From: Mycobacterium sp. 4858
GTDB taxonomy: Bacteria; Actinomycetota; Actinomycetes; Mycobacteriales; Mycobacteriaceae
Length of the DNA stretch: 64,000 bases
Reading direction: 5' to 3'
Assembly (NCBI RefSeq): GCF_900240975.1
Contig: NZ_LT968776.1
Coordinates: 2,663,092 to 2,727,091, forward strand
Below are positions 41,987 through 51,822 of the stretch, piece after piece. Every line of letters begins with the position of its first letter. Position 1 is the stretch's first letter. The notes beneath the pieces were generated by a model. The model was not told the DNA's origin. It saw only the letters and a list, made by a program, of their open reading frames with translations, and ran no database searches. A program made the position numbers and the translations under genes.

Positions 41987-43471
41987 TCAGGACTCCCAGG
42001 TGTGCACCGGCTCGTTGGCGTGCATGTGCGCGCAGTACCGGCGCAGCATCTCGGCCAGGGCGGCCGGCCTTGCCATCCCGCCGTCCTGAAGCGCGCGCAC
42101 GGTGGCCACCTGCCAGCTGGCGCCGTTGCGGCCGGTCCTGGCGCGGGCCTCGATGACCCCGAGGAAGCGGTCCCGCACGTCGGCGTCCACGCCCCAGCGG
42201 CGCAGCCCCTCGTCCGCGATCGGCAGCAACGTGTCCAGCACCAGCGCGGTCGCCGTCACCTCTCTCAGTCCGGGGCCGCGGCCCGGCCAGTGCAGCCGGG
42301 CGTCGATGCCGTTGCGGGCTGCGGCGAGGAAATTCGCTTGTGCCGCGGCGAAATCCATGTCGGCCCACACGGGATTGTCGTCCTCAGACAGGCGGCGCAG
42401 CACGCCGTAGAAGAAGGCCGAATTGGCCAGCATGTCCACGACGGTCGGCCCCGCCGGCAGCACCCGGTTCTCCAGCCGCAGGTGCGGCCTGCCGTCAACC
42501 ACGTCGTAGACCGGCCGGTTCCACCGGTAGACCGTGCCGTTGTGCAGCCGCAGCTCGGGTAGGTGCGGTGCCCGCCCGGTCGCCAGCTCGGCGACCGGAT
42601 CCTCGTCGGACACCTCAGGCAGCAGCGGGGGGAAGTAGCGGATGTTCTCCCGGTACAGGTCGAGCACCGAGCCGATCCAGCCTTCGCCGAACCACACCCG
42701 CGGCCGCACACCCTGGGACTTGGCCTCCTCGGGCCGGGTGTCGGTGGACTGCGTGAACAGCTCGATGCGGGTCTCGGCCCACAACTGGTGGCCGAAGAAG
42801 TACGGCGAGTTGGCGCCCAGCGCCAGCTGCGGCCCGGCTACCACCTGCGCGGCGTTCCAGTTCGCGGCGAACGCCTCCGGGGCCACTTGCAGATGCAATT
42901 GGATGCTGGTGCAGGCGGATTCGGGTGCGATCGACACGGCCTGCCAGCTCAGCGGCTCCGGGCCGGAGATGTTGATCGGGATGTCCTCGCCGCGCGCAGT
43001 GAAGATCGACTCGTTGAGCGCCGCGTAGCGCCGCGAGTCGCTCATCCAGCCGGTCGCCAGGTGTTCGGGCATCAGCGTGGGCAGGATCCCGATCATCACG
43101 ATGTGCGCCCCACCCGCGCCCGCCTTGATCTCGGCGTCGTTCAGGCTGGCCCGCACCTCGCCCTCCAGGTCCAGCGCGGTGTGCCCGGGCAGGGCGTGGG
43201 GCGGCACGTTGAATTCGATGTTGTAGGCGCCCAATTCCGGCTGGAACGCCGGGTCCCCGATGGCGTCCAGGACGTCGCGGTTCGACATCGCCGGCTGATA
43301 GTCGGCGTCGACCAGGTTGCACTCGATCTCCATGCCGGTGAGCGGCTTGGCCGAGTCGAAATGCGACTGGGCCAGCATCGTTTCGAAGACGTCCAGGCAC
43401 AACTGCAGCTTCCGCCGGTATTCCCGCCGATGTGCGCTGTTGTACGTGGTGCGCTTGACCTCTTCGCCCAC
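41987..43471 (-). CDS. GCS2-family glutamate-cysteine-ligase-like protein (Rv3698-type)
   Basis: The 494-residue carboxylate-amine ligase-like protein shows TGMEIECNLVDADYQPAM at the metal site, LGAYNIEFNVPPHALPG, a long helical insert and RPHLRLENRVLPAGPT. It resembles the glutamate-cysteine ligase family and lies beside the egt operon, but its substrate has not been shown and it differs from EgtA in length and termini. It may make another gamma-glutamyl or amide product. The start ATG opens MGEEVKRTTYNSAHRREYRR. Confidence 0.82.
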   Translation of the reverse strand: MGEEVKRTTYNSAHRREYRRKLQLCLDVFETMLAQSHFDSAKPLTGMEIECNLVDADYQPAMSNRDVLDAIGDPAFQPELGAYNIEFNVPPHALPGHTALDLEGEVRASLNDAEIKAGAGGAHIVMIGILPTLMPEHLATGWMSDSRRYAALNESIFTARGEDIPINISGPEPLSWQAVSIAPESACTSIQLHLQVAPEAFAANWNAAQVVAGPQLALGANSPYFFGHQLWAETRIELFTQSTDTRPEEAKSQGVRPRVWFGEGWIGSVLDLYRENIRYFPPLLPEVSDEDPVAELATGRAPHLPELRLHNGTVYRWNRPVYDVVDGRPHLRLENRVLPAGPTVVDMLANSAFFYGVLRRLSEDDNPVWADMDFAAAQANFLAAARNGIDARLHWPGRGPGLREVTATALVLDTLLPIADEGLRRWGVDADVRDRFLGVIEARARTGRNGASWQVATVRALQDGGMARPAALAEMLRRYCAHMHANEPVHTWES

Positions 43472-43557
43472 ACCGCCGATGGAACAGGTTTACCGGCGGT
43501 AACGCAAGCTACGCGGTGAGCTTGTCGCCGGGCCGCAGACCATGATGGACTCCTGAC

Positions 43558-45075
43558 GTGTCTGAGTTCGTTGCCGCCATCGACCAGGGAACCACCAGCA
43601 CCCGCTGCATGATCTTCGATCATGACGGTGCCGAAGTGGCTCGCCATCAACTCGAGCACGAGCAGATCCTGCCCCGCGCCGGCTGGGTCGAGCACGACCC
43701 GGTCGAAATCTGGGAGCGGACTTCCTCGGTGCTGATGTCGGTGCTGAACCGAGCCAACCTGACCGCCGAACACATTGCCGCGCTGGGCATCACGAATCAA
43801 CGCGAAACCACGCTGGTGTGGAATCGGCGCACCGGGCGGCCCTACTACAACGCGATCGTCTGGCAGGACACCCGCACCGACCGGATCGCGTCGGCGCTGG
43901 AACGAGACGGCCGCGGCGACGTGATTCGCCGCAAGGCCGGCCTGCCGCCGGCCACGTACTTCTCCGGCGGCAAGTTGCAGTGGATCCTGGAGAACGTCGA
44001 CGGGGTGCGCGAGGCCGCCGAGAGCGGCGAGGCCCTGTTCGGCACCGCGGACACCTGGGTGTTGTGGCACCTGACCGGGGGCACGCGCGGCGGCGTGCAC
44101 GTCACCGACGTGACCAACGCCAGCCGGACCATGCTGATGGACTTGGAGACGCTGGACTGGGACGACGAGCTGTTGTCGTTCTTCTCCATCCCGCGCGCGA
44201 TGCTTCCGGCCATCGCGCCGTCGTCGTCGCCGCAACCCTACGGCGTCTCCGCGCCGAGCGGGCCGGTCGGCGGCGAGGTACCGGTGACGGGAATGCTGGG
44301 TGACCAGCACGCGGCGATGGTGGGCCAGGTATGCCTGTCGGAGGGTGAGGCGAAGAACACCTACGGCACCGGAAACTTCTTGCTGCTCAACACCGGTGAG
44401 ACGATCGTGCGCTCGAAGAACGGGCTGCTGACCACCGTCTGCTACCAGTTCGGGGGCGCCAAACCCGTTTACGCGCTTGAGGGTTCGATAGCGGTCACCG
44501 GCGCGGCGGTGCAGTGGCTGCGTGATCAGCTGGGCATCATCAGTGGTGCGGCACAAAGCGAGTCGCTGGCGCGTCAGGTCGCCGACAACGGCGGGGTCTA
44601 TTTCGTCCCGGCGTTTTCCGGGCTGTTCGCGCCGTACTGGCGATCCGACGCGCGCGGGGCGATCGTCGGGCTGTCCCGGTTCAACACCAACGCGCACCTG
44701 GCCCGCGCCACGCTGGAGGCGATCTGTTACCAGAGCCGCGACGTGGTGGACGCGATGGCGGCGGATTCCGGTGTGCGCCTTGAGGTTTTGAAGGTCGACG
44801 GCGGGGTCACCGGCAACGACCTGTGCATGCAGATCCAGGCCGACGTGCTCGGGGTCGACGTGGTCCGTCCGGTGGTGGCCGAGACGACCGCGCTGGGCGC
44901 GGCCTACGCGGCCGGTTTGGCGGTGGGGTTCTGGGCCGACCCGGCCGACCTGCGGGCCAACTGGCACGAGGACAGGCGCTGGACGCCGGCCTGGACCGAC
45001 GAGCAGCGCGCCGCCGGATACGCGGGTTGGCGCAAGGCGGTGCAGCGGACCCTGGACTGGGTGGATGTGACCTGA
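43558..45075 (+). CDS. glpK: Glycerol kinase
   Basis: The 505-residue FGGY-family kinase converts glycerol to glycerol 3-phosphate. FVAAIDQGTTSTRCMIFDHD is the N-terminal phosphate loop, GITNQRETTLVWNRRTGRP and NAIVWQDTRTD contact glycerol, and the C-terminal signature regions are YAPYW-like GLFAPYWRSDARG, ICYQSRDVVDAM and LKVDGGVTGNDLCMQIQAD. The GTG start at 43558 follows TGAC. The gene is divergent from the GCS2-like gene and convergent with padR. The length is standard. Confidence 0.96.
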   Translation: MSEFVAAIDQGTTSTRCMIFDHDGAEVARHQLEHEQILPRAGWVEHDPVEIWERTSSVLMSVLNRANLTAEHIAALGITNQRETTLVWNRRTGRPYYNAIVWQDTRTDRIASALERDGRGDVIRRKAGLPPATYFSGGKLQWILENVDGVREAAESGEALFGTADTWVLWHLTGGTRGGVHVTDVTNASRTMLMDLETLDWDDELLSFFSIPRAMLPAIAPSSSPQPYGVSAPSGPVGGEVPVTGMLGDQHAAMVGQVCLSEGEAKNTYGTGNFLLLNTGETIVRSKNGLLTTVCYQFGGAKPVYALEGSIAVTGAAVQWLRDQLGIISGAAQSESLARQVADNGGVYFVPAFSGLFAPYWRSDARGAIVGLSRFNTNAHLARATLEAICYQSRDVVDAMAADSGVRLEVLKVDGGVTGNDLCMQIQADVLGVDVVRPVVAETTALGAAYAAGLAVGFWADPADLRANWHEDRRWTPAWTDEQRAAGYAGWRKAVQRTLDWVDVT

Positions 45076-45100
45076 TCCAGGGTCCGCCGCACGTCGGGGC

Positions 45101-45808
45101 TCAGTCTTCGCCGAGAATGCCGTAGACCTCGCGCCGCGCGTTGTTGAGAATCTCGACGATGCGCTGCTGCTGCTCGGCGGTGGCGGTGTGCGCGGACTGC
45201 GCGACCGCGCCGAACAGCTGGCCGATGGCCGCCCGCAGGTTCATGTGACCGGGGTCGGCGCCCTCGGCGATCTCGTCCCACGGCGGGGTCTCGACCTTTT
45301 CGGCGGCCGCGCGGCCCTCGTCGGTCAGCTCGAAGAGCTTCTTGCTGCCCTCGGTTTCGCTGGCGGTGATCAGGCCCTCGTCGGTCAACAGCTGCAGGGT
45401 CGGGTAGACCGAGCCGGGGCTCGGCTTCCAGAGGCCGTTGCTGCGTTCGGCGATCTGCTGGATCATCTCGTAGCCGTGCATCGGCCGCTCGACCAGCAGC
45501 GCCAGGATGGCCGCGCGGACGTCGCCGCGCTTGCCGCGACCGGGGCCGCCGCGGCGCCATCCGCCGCGCCGCCCGCCCGGCCCGAAGCCGAAGCCAGGAC
45601 CGAAGCCCGGGCCGAACCCGGGCCCGAATCCGGGACCGAACCCGAGGGGTCCGTCATGGTCGGGGCCGTGCTCGCGGAGGTTTTGGAAGAACTCCTGGCG
45701 GGCCCGCCGCCGGGCGCCGTGCAGGGCGCGTCGGTGGGTGTCGGGACCGAAGCCGAAGCCGGGGCCGGCGGGGAAGGGGTCACCGGTGGGGGTGAATGGG
45801 TGGTTCAT
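45101..45808 (-). CDS. PadR-family transcriptional regulator with FGPG-repeat N-terminus
   Basis: The 235-residue protein has a PadR winged-helix domain (VRAAILALLVERPMHGYEMI, PSPGSVYPTLQLLTDEGLIT, KKLFELTDEGR) and a C-terminal dimerisation helix (AEQQQRIVEILNNARREVYG). The first 90 residues are unusual: a His/Arg/Phe segment followed by FGPG repeats about residues 56-80 and a GGRRGGWRRGG basic patch. The PadR family represses nearby genes and itself in response to small molecules. An operator-like region with two TATCRCGAT boxes lies 45-75 nt upstream. It has no counterpart at this place in M. tuberculosis as I remember it. Confidence 0.88.
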   Translation of the reverse strand: MNHPFTPTGDPFPAGPGFGFGPDTHRRALHGARRRARQEFFQNLREHGPDHDGPLGFGPGFGPGFGPGFGPGFGFGPGGRRGGWRRGGPGRGKRGDVRAAILALLVERPMHGYEMIQQIAERSNGLWKPSPGSVYPTLQLLTDEGLITASETEGSKKLFELTDEGRAAAEKVETPPWDEIAEGADPGHMNLRAAIGQLFGAVAQSAHTATAEQQQRIVEILNNARREVYGILGED

Positions 45809-45854
45809 GTCTGTTCCTTACGTCTGATGCGGAAGCGCACCATGCGCTTCGAAG

Positions 45855-45883
45855 TATCACGATATATCGGAAACTATCGCGAT
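45855..45883. promoter_or_regulatory. Operator-like repeats upstream of padR
   Basis: TATCACGAT (45855-45863) and TATCGCGAT (45875-45883) are direct copies 20 bp apart, about two helical turns, and the palindrome CGATATATCG (45860-45869) overlaps the first. The local AT-richness contrasts with the surroundings. This fits an autoregulatory PadR site that could also serve the divergent gene at 46019. Confidence 0.5.
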
Positions 45884-46018
45884 GCAACGTCCGTTCGCCA
45901 GATTTGCTCTCCGACCCTTGTGACCTGCGGCGTTGGTGGAAGCCGTGCGTCCGCGGGGTCGAGGGCAGGATGCTGCGGGGCGGTTTGCACCCAGCGGGCG
46001 GCGGGTAGGAACTCTGGG

Positions 46019-46411
46019 ATGAACGCGGATGACTCCCACCTAACGGTGGGCAGCGGAACCTCCACCGCGACCGGCCCCGCTCAGGGCGGCGGCGGACGGG
46101 AACGCAACGTCTGGCCGTGGGTCAACTGGGGCCTGGCGCTGGCCACGGTGCCCGCCGCCGCCATCGTGATGCTTTTCGCGCTGGGCGCGGTGATGAGCAC
46201 GGACGGCTGCGCCGACCGCAGCTGCCCCGACCTGGGGCACGGCGGGATCAATTTCGGGGTCGCGTTCTACGGCGCGCCCGCGGTCGCCGTCGTGGTCATC
46301 GTCATCTCGCTCTTCACCGCGAAGCGCCGCGGCGGCATCGCCGTTCCGCTGTGCGGATGGGCGCTGTTGATCGCCGACGTCGCCCTCATGGCGGCCAGCG
46401 TCTCCGGTTAG
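46019..46411 (+). CDS. Two-helix membrane protein
   Basis: The 130-residue protein has a Gly/Thr-rich N-terminus, a first helix (WGLALATVPAAAIVMLFALG), an outside loop with DGCADRSCPDLGHG whose two cysteines could form a disulfide, and further hydrophobic stretches (FYGAPAVAVVVIVISLF and GWALLIADVALMAASV). It has no recognised family. The ATG at 46019 was chosen as the first start in a frame that upstream is only a shadow of padR. It is divergent from padR and may be its target. Confidence 0.65.
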   Translation: MNADDSHLTVGSGTSTATGPAQGGGGRERNVWPWVNWGLALATVPAAAIVMLFALGAVMSTDGCADRSCPDLGHGGINFGVAFYGAPAVAVVVIVISLFTAKRRGGIAVPLCGWALLIADVALMAASVSG

Positions 46412-46420
46412 CGGGACCGA

Positions 46421-47290
46421 TCAGCCCGGCGGCGAGAAACCGCCCGGCGCGGCGTCGGGTGGACCCTTCGGGGGTGCCCCCGCGCCCGGCCATGGGACAG
46501 CGTGCGGTTGCGGCCGGGCCGGCCCCGGGGGGGCGCCCGCCGGTGGCATGGCCGGACGAAGACGGGCCAGCTCGCGGCGGTGCCGGTCGGCGAGCACGGC
46601 GGCCAGGACCAGTTCCGGCGGGGCGCCCGGCGGGGGCGGCGGGGCGATGCGGTTCACCACGTCACCGGCGATCCGGTAGGCCATCTGCTGGCGCAACTGG
46701 CGGTCGAGTTGCGGTGCCCGCGAGAGGAATTGGCGCGCGACCTCCGCCTGGCCGGGGGACAGGCCGGAAAGTTGCAGCGACGCGGCCCACCAGGCCAGGG
46801 ACGGCGGCATCACCGGTGGGGGGCCCAGGCGGGGTCCGCGCTCGTTGATGACGACGGTGCCGGCGAAGATGTCGCCGATCCGCTTGGCCTTCGGCGACAG
46901 GATGCTGCAGATGACGGCGGGACTGCCGAACAGCATCCAGATCTCGACCACCGATGCGAGGGCCCGAAACAGGGCCTGCCGGAAGCGTTCTGGGCCGCCG
47001 TCGTCGGACACCACGCGCAGCCCCATCGCGATCTTGCCGACCGAGCGCCCGCGGGTGGCGGTTTCCAGGATCACGGGATAGCCCACGATCACCACCACCG
47101 TGAAGATGAGCAGGACGGCGGTGCTCAGCGCGGTGTCGAACTGGGTCAGCGTGGCGGCCCACAACATCAGGCCGAGCAGATAGCAGACGGCGATCACGGC
47201 GATATCGATCAGTGCGCTCACGGCCCGCACCGGCAACTGGGCGATCTGCACATCGAGCACGACGGCGTCGCCGGTGACCACCTCCGACAT
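46421..47290 (-). CDS. RDD-family membrane protein (Rv3695-type)
   Basis: The 289-residue protein carries an RDD domain: RAVSALIDIAVIAVCYLLG with the namesake Arg/Asp pair, a second helix LLIFTVVVIVGYPVILET, and TRGRSVGKIAMGLRVVSDDG before the third helical part. After AKRIGDIFAGTVVINERG comes a helical, then Pro/Ala-rich cytosolic tail (PPAGAPPGPARPQPHAVPW). RDD proteins have been linked to transport and ion exchange; here the function is unknown. It is divergent from the SpoIIM-like gene with 36 bp between starts; TACCGT (47299-47304) may be its -10 box. Confidence 0.88.
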   Translation of the reverse strand: MSEVVTGDAVVLDVQIAQLPVRAVSALIDIAVIAVCYLLGLMLWAATLTQFDTALSTAVLLIFTVVVIVGYPVILETATRGRSVGKIAMGLRVVSDDGGPERFRQALFRALASVVEIWMLFGSPAVICSILSPKAKRIGDIFAGTVVINERGPRLGPPPVMPPSLAWWAASLQLSGLSPGQAEVARQFLSRAPQLDRQLRQQMAYRIAGDVVNRIAPPPPPGAPPELVLAAVLADRHRRELARLRPAMPPAGAPPGPARPQPHAVPWPGAGAPPKGPPDAAPGGFSPPG

Positions 47291-47313
47291 AACACCGAAC
47301 GGTACAGGGCGAT

Positions 47314-47319
47314 TAGGCT
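47314..47319 (+). promoter_or_regulatory. Putative -10 box (TAGGCT) of the SpoIIM-like gene
   Basis: TAGGCT ends 7 nt before the GTG at 47327. The 36-bp divergent gap therefore seems to hold two back-to-back leaderless promoters. Confidence 0.5.
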
Positions 47320-47326
47320 GCGCAGG

Positions 47327-48319
47327 GTGGACGTCGACGCATTCGTGCTGGCCCATCGCGGTACCTGGGACCGCCTCGACCGGCTGGTCGGACGGCGTCG
47401 CTCGCTGACCGGCGCCGAGGTCGACGAGCTCGTCGAGCTCTACCAGCGGGTGTCCACCCACCTCTCGACGCTGCGTTCGGCGTCGTCGGATTCGGTGCTG
47501 ATCGGTCGGCTCTCCAGCTTGGTCGCGCGGGCCCGCTCCGTGGTGACCGGCGCCCACGCGCCGTTGAGCAGTACGTTCGCCCGGTTCTGGACGGTGTCAT
47601 TCCCGGTGGTCGCCTACCGCTCCTGGCGGTGGTGGCTGGGCACGGCGGTGGCGTTCTTCGCCGTGGTGGTGGTCATGGCGCTATGGGTCATCGGCAACCC
47701 CGAGGTGCAGTCGGCCGCCGGAACGCCAAGCGACATCGAGCAATTGGTAAACCACGACGTCGCCTCCTACTACAGCGAACATCCGGCGTTGGCCTTCGCG
47801 CTGCAGATCTGGATCAACAATTCCTGGGTCGCCGCGCAGTGCATCGCGATGTCGGTCCTACTCGGCCTGCCGATTCCCATCGTGCTGTTTCAGAACGCCG
47901 CCAACCTCGGGCTGATCTCCGGGCTGATGTTTCAGGCGGGCAAGGGCGGTGTGCTGCTCGGGCTGCTCGCCCCGCACGGGCTGCTGGAGCTGACGGCGGT
48001 CTTCCTGGCCGGGGGGGCGGGGATGCGGCTGGGCTGGTCGGTGATCGCACCCGGCGACCGGCCCCGCGGACAGGTGCTCGCCGAACAGGGCCGGGCCGTC
48101 GTGTCGGTCGCGATCGGACTGGTGGCCGTGCTGTTGGTCTCGGGGTTGATCGAGGCGTTGGTGACGCCCTCGCCGCTGCCGACGTTCGTTCGGGTCGGCA
48201 TCGGGGTCATCGCCGAGGCGGCATTCCTGTCCTACATCGTGCATTTCGGCCGCCGCGCGGCGAAGGCCGGTGAGACCGGCGACATCGAAGACGCGCCCGA
48301 CGTGGTCCCCACCGGATGA
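47327..48319 (+). CDS. SpoIIM-like stage II sporulation M family membrane protein (Rv3694c-type)
   Basis: The 330-residue protein begins VDVDAFVLAHRGTWDRLDRL, a helical cytosolic domain, followed by five to six transmembrane helices (WWLGTAVAFFAVVVVMALWV, GLPIPIVLFQNAANLGLIS, GLLAPHGLLELTAVFLAGGA, VVSVAIGLVAVLLVSGLIEA). The PHGLLEL motif is the hallmark of the SpoIIM/DUF95 family. Mycobacteria do not sporulate; the family is usually linked with RDD, MoxR and DUF58 genes as here, pointing to envelope biogenesis. Function unproven. Confidence 0.88.
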   Translation: MDVDAFVLAHRGTWDRLDRLVGRRRSLTGAEVDELVELYQRVSTHLSTLRSASSDSVLIGRLSSLVARARSVVTGAHAPLSSTFARFWTVSFPVVAYRSWRWWLGTAVAFFAVVVVMALWVIGNPEVQSAAGTPSDIEQLVNHDVASYYSEHPALAFALQIWINNSWVAAQCIAMSVLLGLPIPIVLFQNAANLGLISGLMFQAGKGGVLLGLLAPHGLLELTAVFLAGGAGMRLGWSVIAPGDRPRGQVLAEQGRAVVSVAIGLVAVLLVSGLIEALVTPSPLPTFVRVGIGVIAEAAFLSYIVHFGRRAAKAGETGDIEDAPDVVPTG

Positions 48320-48323
48320 GCGG

Positions 48324-49646
48324 TCAGAGCCGGCCGGTGGCCTTCATCGCCAGGTAGCGGTCGGCCAGGGCGGGCGCCAATTCGGTGGGCGGGGCGTCGA
48401 CGACCTCCACCCCGCCGTGGCGCAGCCGGGTGGCGATCGCCCGGCGGTCGTTGCGGGATCGTTCGGCAGCGGCCGCGTCGTAGACGGCGGCCGGATCCGA
48501 ACGCCCGGCGGCCATGTGGTCCACCCGCGGGTCGGCGACGGCTGCCACCATCAGGTGATGTTTGGCCGACAACTGCGGCAGCACGGGCAGCAATCCCTCG
48601 TCGAGCGCGGTCGCGTTGAGATCGGTCAGCAACACCACCAGGGACCGTCGGCGGGCACGTCGGGCGATCGCCGAAACCATTGCGGTCCAGTCGGGTTCGA
48701 GCAGCGCCGGTTGCAACGGCGCCATCGCCTCGACCAGCTGGGCGAGCAGTTCGGTGCGCGATGCGCCGAACACACCGGCCCGGCTGACCCGGTCGTGGGC
48801 CAGGAAGTCGACGTGGTCGCCGGCCCGCGACGCGAGCGCCGCCAGCAGCAGCGCGGCATCCATCGACCAGTCCAGGCGCGGCCAGCCGGCCGGGTCGGAG
48901 GCGGTCGGGTCGACGCCGACGCGGCCCGCCGAGGTGCGTCCCGTGTCGAGCACGATCACCACCCGCCGGTCGCGTTCGGGCCGCCAGGTGCGGACCACGA
49001 CATCCGCGCGCCGCGCGGTGGCCCGCCAGTCGATCGACCGCACGTCGTCACCGACGACATATTCGCGTAGCGAATCGAATTCGGTCCCCTGGCCGCGGAT
49101 CAGGGTCGGCAGTAGCCCGTCGATCTCGCGGAGTTTGGCCAGCCGGGCCGGCAGGTGTTTGCGGGACAGGAACGGCGGCAGCACCCGGAGCAGGCCCGGC
49201 ACCGCTTGCGACCCCTGCCGCCCCGCCAACCCCAGCGGGCCGATGGACCGGGCGGTGACCATCGCGGCGCGCTGCTCGCCACGGCGGACCGGCCGCAGCC
49301 GGGATTGGACGTGCTGGTGTTGGCCGGCGGGGATGTTCACGGGATGGATGCGCGGCCGGGCGCCGGCGCTGGGCGGCCAGGCGTCGCGGACCTGGCCGCG
49401 GAACCTGCGCCGGCCGTCGTTGTGGATGAGCAGCCCGACGTCCACCTGCTGCGCGAGCCGGGCAGAGCGATCCGGGGAGCGGGTGTAACGCAACTTGCGC
49501 GGGCTGGCCGCCAGCCCGGCGTCCACGGCCACCACGAGCGCCAACGCGACCAACAGAAGGACGAAAGTCCCTGCGGGCGACGGAGACAGCGCGATGGGCA
49601 GGACGCACAACAGCGCGACCAGCCCGGTGCGTCCGGTCAGTGTCAT
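48324..49646 (-). CDS. DUF58 protein with vWA-like domain (Rv3693-type)
   Basis: The 440-residue protein starts with two hydrophobic helices (TGLVALLCVLPIALSPSPAG and FVLLLVALALVVAVDAGLA). The DUF58 core RGQGTEFDSLREYVVGDDVRSIDW follows, then a vWA-like domain (VVIVLDTGRTSAG, MDAALLLAALASRAGDHVDF, LVVLLTDLNATALDEGL) with a partial MIDAS pattern. DUF58 proteins partner with MoxR AAA+ ATPases, encoded just upstream, as substrate adaptors. The substrate is unknown. Confidence 0.88.
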   Translation of the reverse strand: MTLTGRTGLVALLCVLPIALSPSPAGTFVLLLVALALVVAVDAGLAASPRKLRYTRSPDRSARLAQQVDVGLLIHNDGRRRFRGQVRDAWPPSAGARPRIHPVNIPAGQHQHVQSRLRPVRRGEQRAAMVTARSIGPLGLAGRQGSQAVPGLLRVLPPFLSRKHLPARLAKLREIDGLLPTLIRGQGTEFDSLREYVVGDDVRSIDWRATARRADVVVRTWRPERDRRVVIVLDTGRTSAGRVGVDPTASDPAGWPRLDWSMDAALLLAALASRAGDHVDFLAHDRVSRAGVFGASRTELLAQLVEAMAPLQPALLEPDWTAMVSAIARRARRRSLVVLLTDLNATALDEGLLPVLPQLSAKHHLMVAAVADPRVDHMAAGRSDPAAVYDAAAAERSRNDRRAIATRLRHGGVEVVDAPPTELAPALADRYLAMKATGRL

Positions 49647-49699
49647 AGGCGCCGCTCCTCCTCATCGCTTCGCGCTCTGCATCGTCGCCGGCGCAACCG

Positions 49700-50676
<977 letters not shown>

Positions 50677-50680
<4 letters not shown>

Positions 50681-51822
50681 GTGCGGGTGACCTGCCTTTC
50701 GATGTCGTCGAGCGCACGGGCAAGTTGTAGCAGGTCGTGGTCGGTCGCCGGGGGTGGGCCGAACAGCTGGTAGGACACGAACGCCGGATCGGCGCCGCTG
50801 CGGCCGGCCACCGCGGTCGCCACCGCGGGCGCCGGCGCGCCGGCGCTCAGGCCGAGCCGGGGGAGCAGCCGCTGCAATGTGGCTGTGCGCAGCGCCGCGG
50901 CGGCGCGGTCGCGCGCGCGGCGGGAACGGTAGAGCCGGCCGCGACCCTCGACGGTCTCCGACGCGCGCACCACGACGGGCAGCTCCTCGGCGACCAGCGG
51001 CCCGGGACGGCGGCCCCGCCACAGCGCGACCAGCAGGACGACCAGGCACAGCTGCACGACGATCCACGTCACGTTCTGCGGGATCAGGTCGGAAACCGAA
51101 CCGGGGGGCGACGATTCGCCCTCGACGCTGTGGGGTGCGTACCAGACGAGCCGGGGCCGGGCACCCGCGAGGTTCATCGCCAGGGCGGCGTTGCCCGCCT
51201 GCAGCAGGGCGCCGTTGGTCAAGAAGTCGGTGCTGCCGACCACCGTGACGGTCCGCCCGCCTTCGCGGAAGCGGATCAGCGCCCCGCCGTAGCAGCGGGT
51301 CATCGGCCGCCCGTCGGTGGCGCGGTAGGTGTCGCCGGGCCCGAACCGCACCGGCCCGGCCCGCGTCGCCTCGCGCAGAGTGCAATCCGGATCGGTGTCG
51401 AAGGCGTCGGCCGCCGCCGAGACGCGCACGCCCGGCATCAGCGCCTCGCGGGTGCGCGCCGTCGGTTCCACCAGCAGCAGGTCGCCCGGCGCCTTCGAAA
51501 GCCGGTCCAGCAGCGGCTCGGTCAGGTATTGGCTCTGCGCCACCAGGATCAGCGCCTCGGGGCGCGCCGCCCGCTCGACCCCGGCGATGCTGTCGGCGAC
51601 CACGACGTCGACGCCACCCCCGCGCAGCAGCGCCACCAGCGCGTGGGCGCCGTCGGGGCCGGTCGAGGCCGGATCCATGTGCGCGCCCGGCCGTGGCGCC
51701 GTCAGGTAGGCATCGACCCCGGCGACCACGGCGAGCACGATCAGGGCGAGGATCACCCAGCGCCAGGATCGCGAGCGCCGTACCGGCGTCGCGGTTTCGG
51801 GGCGCCCGGCGGTCGCCATCAC
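50677..51822 (-). CDS. DUF4350 membrane protein (Rv3691-type)
   Basis: The 381-residue protein has an N-terminal anchor (RWVILALIVLAVVAGVDAYL), an extracytoplasmic DUF4350 domain resembling GATase1-like sugar-binding folds (GPDGAHALVALLRGGGVDVV, TVTVVGSTDFLTNGALLQAG), a second transmembrane helix (NVTWIVVQLCLVVLLVALW) and a basic cytosolic tail. The GTG at 51822 is in a GTGA overlap with the preceding gene; an ATG one codon later is the alternative. It is always found with MoxR/DUF58/DUF4129 and presumably forms a membrane complex with them. Confidence 0.85.

Noticed and set aside
47327..48319. Evidence for sporulation from the SpoIIM-like gene
   Set aside because: This family occurs widely in non-sporulating actinobacteria with RDD/MoxR/DUF58 genes; no other sporulation gene is present.
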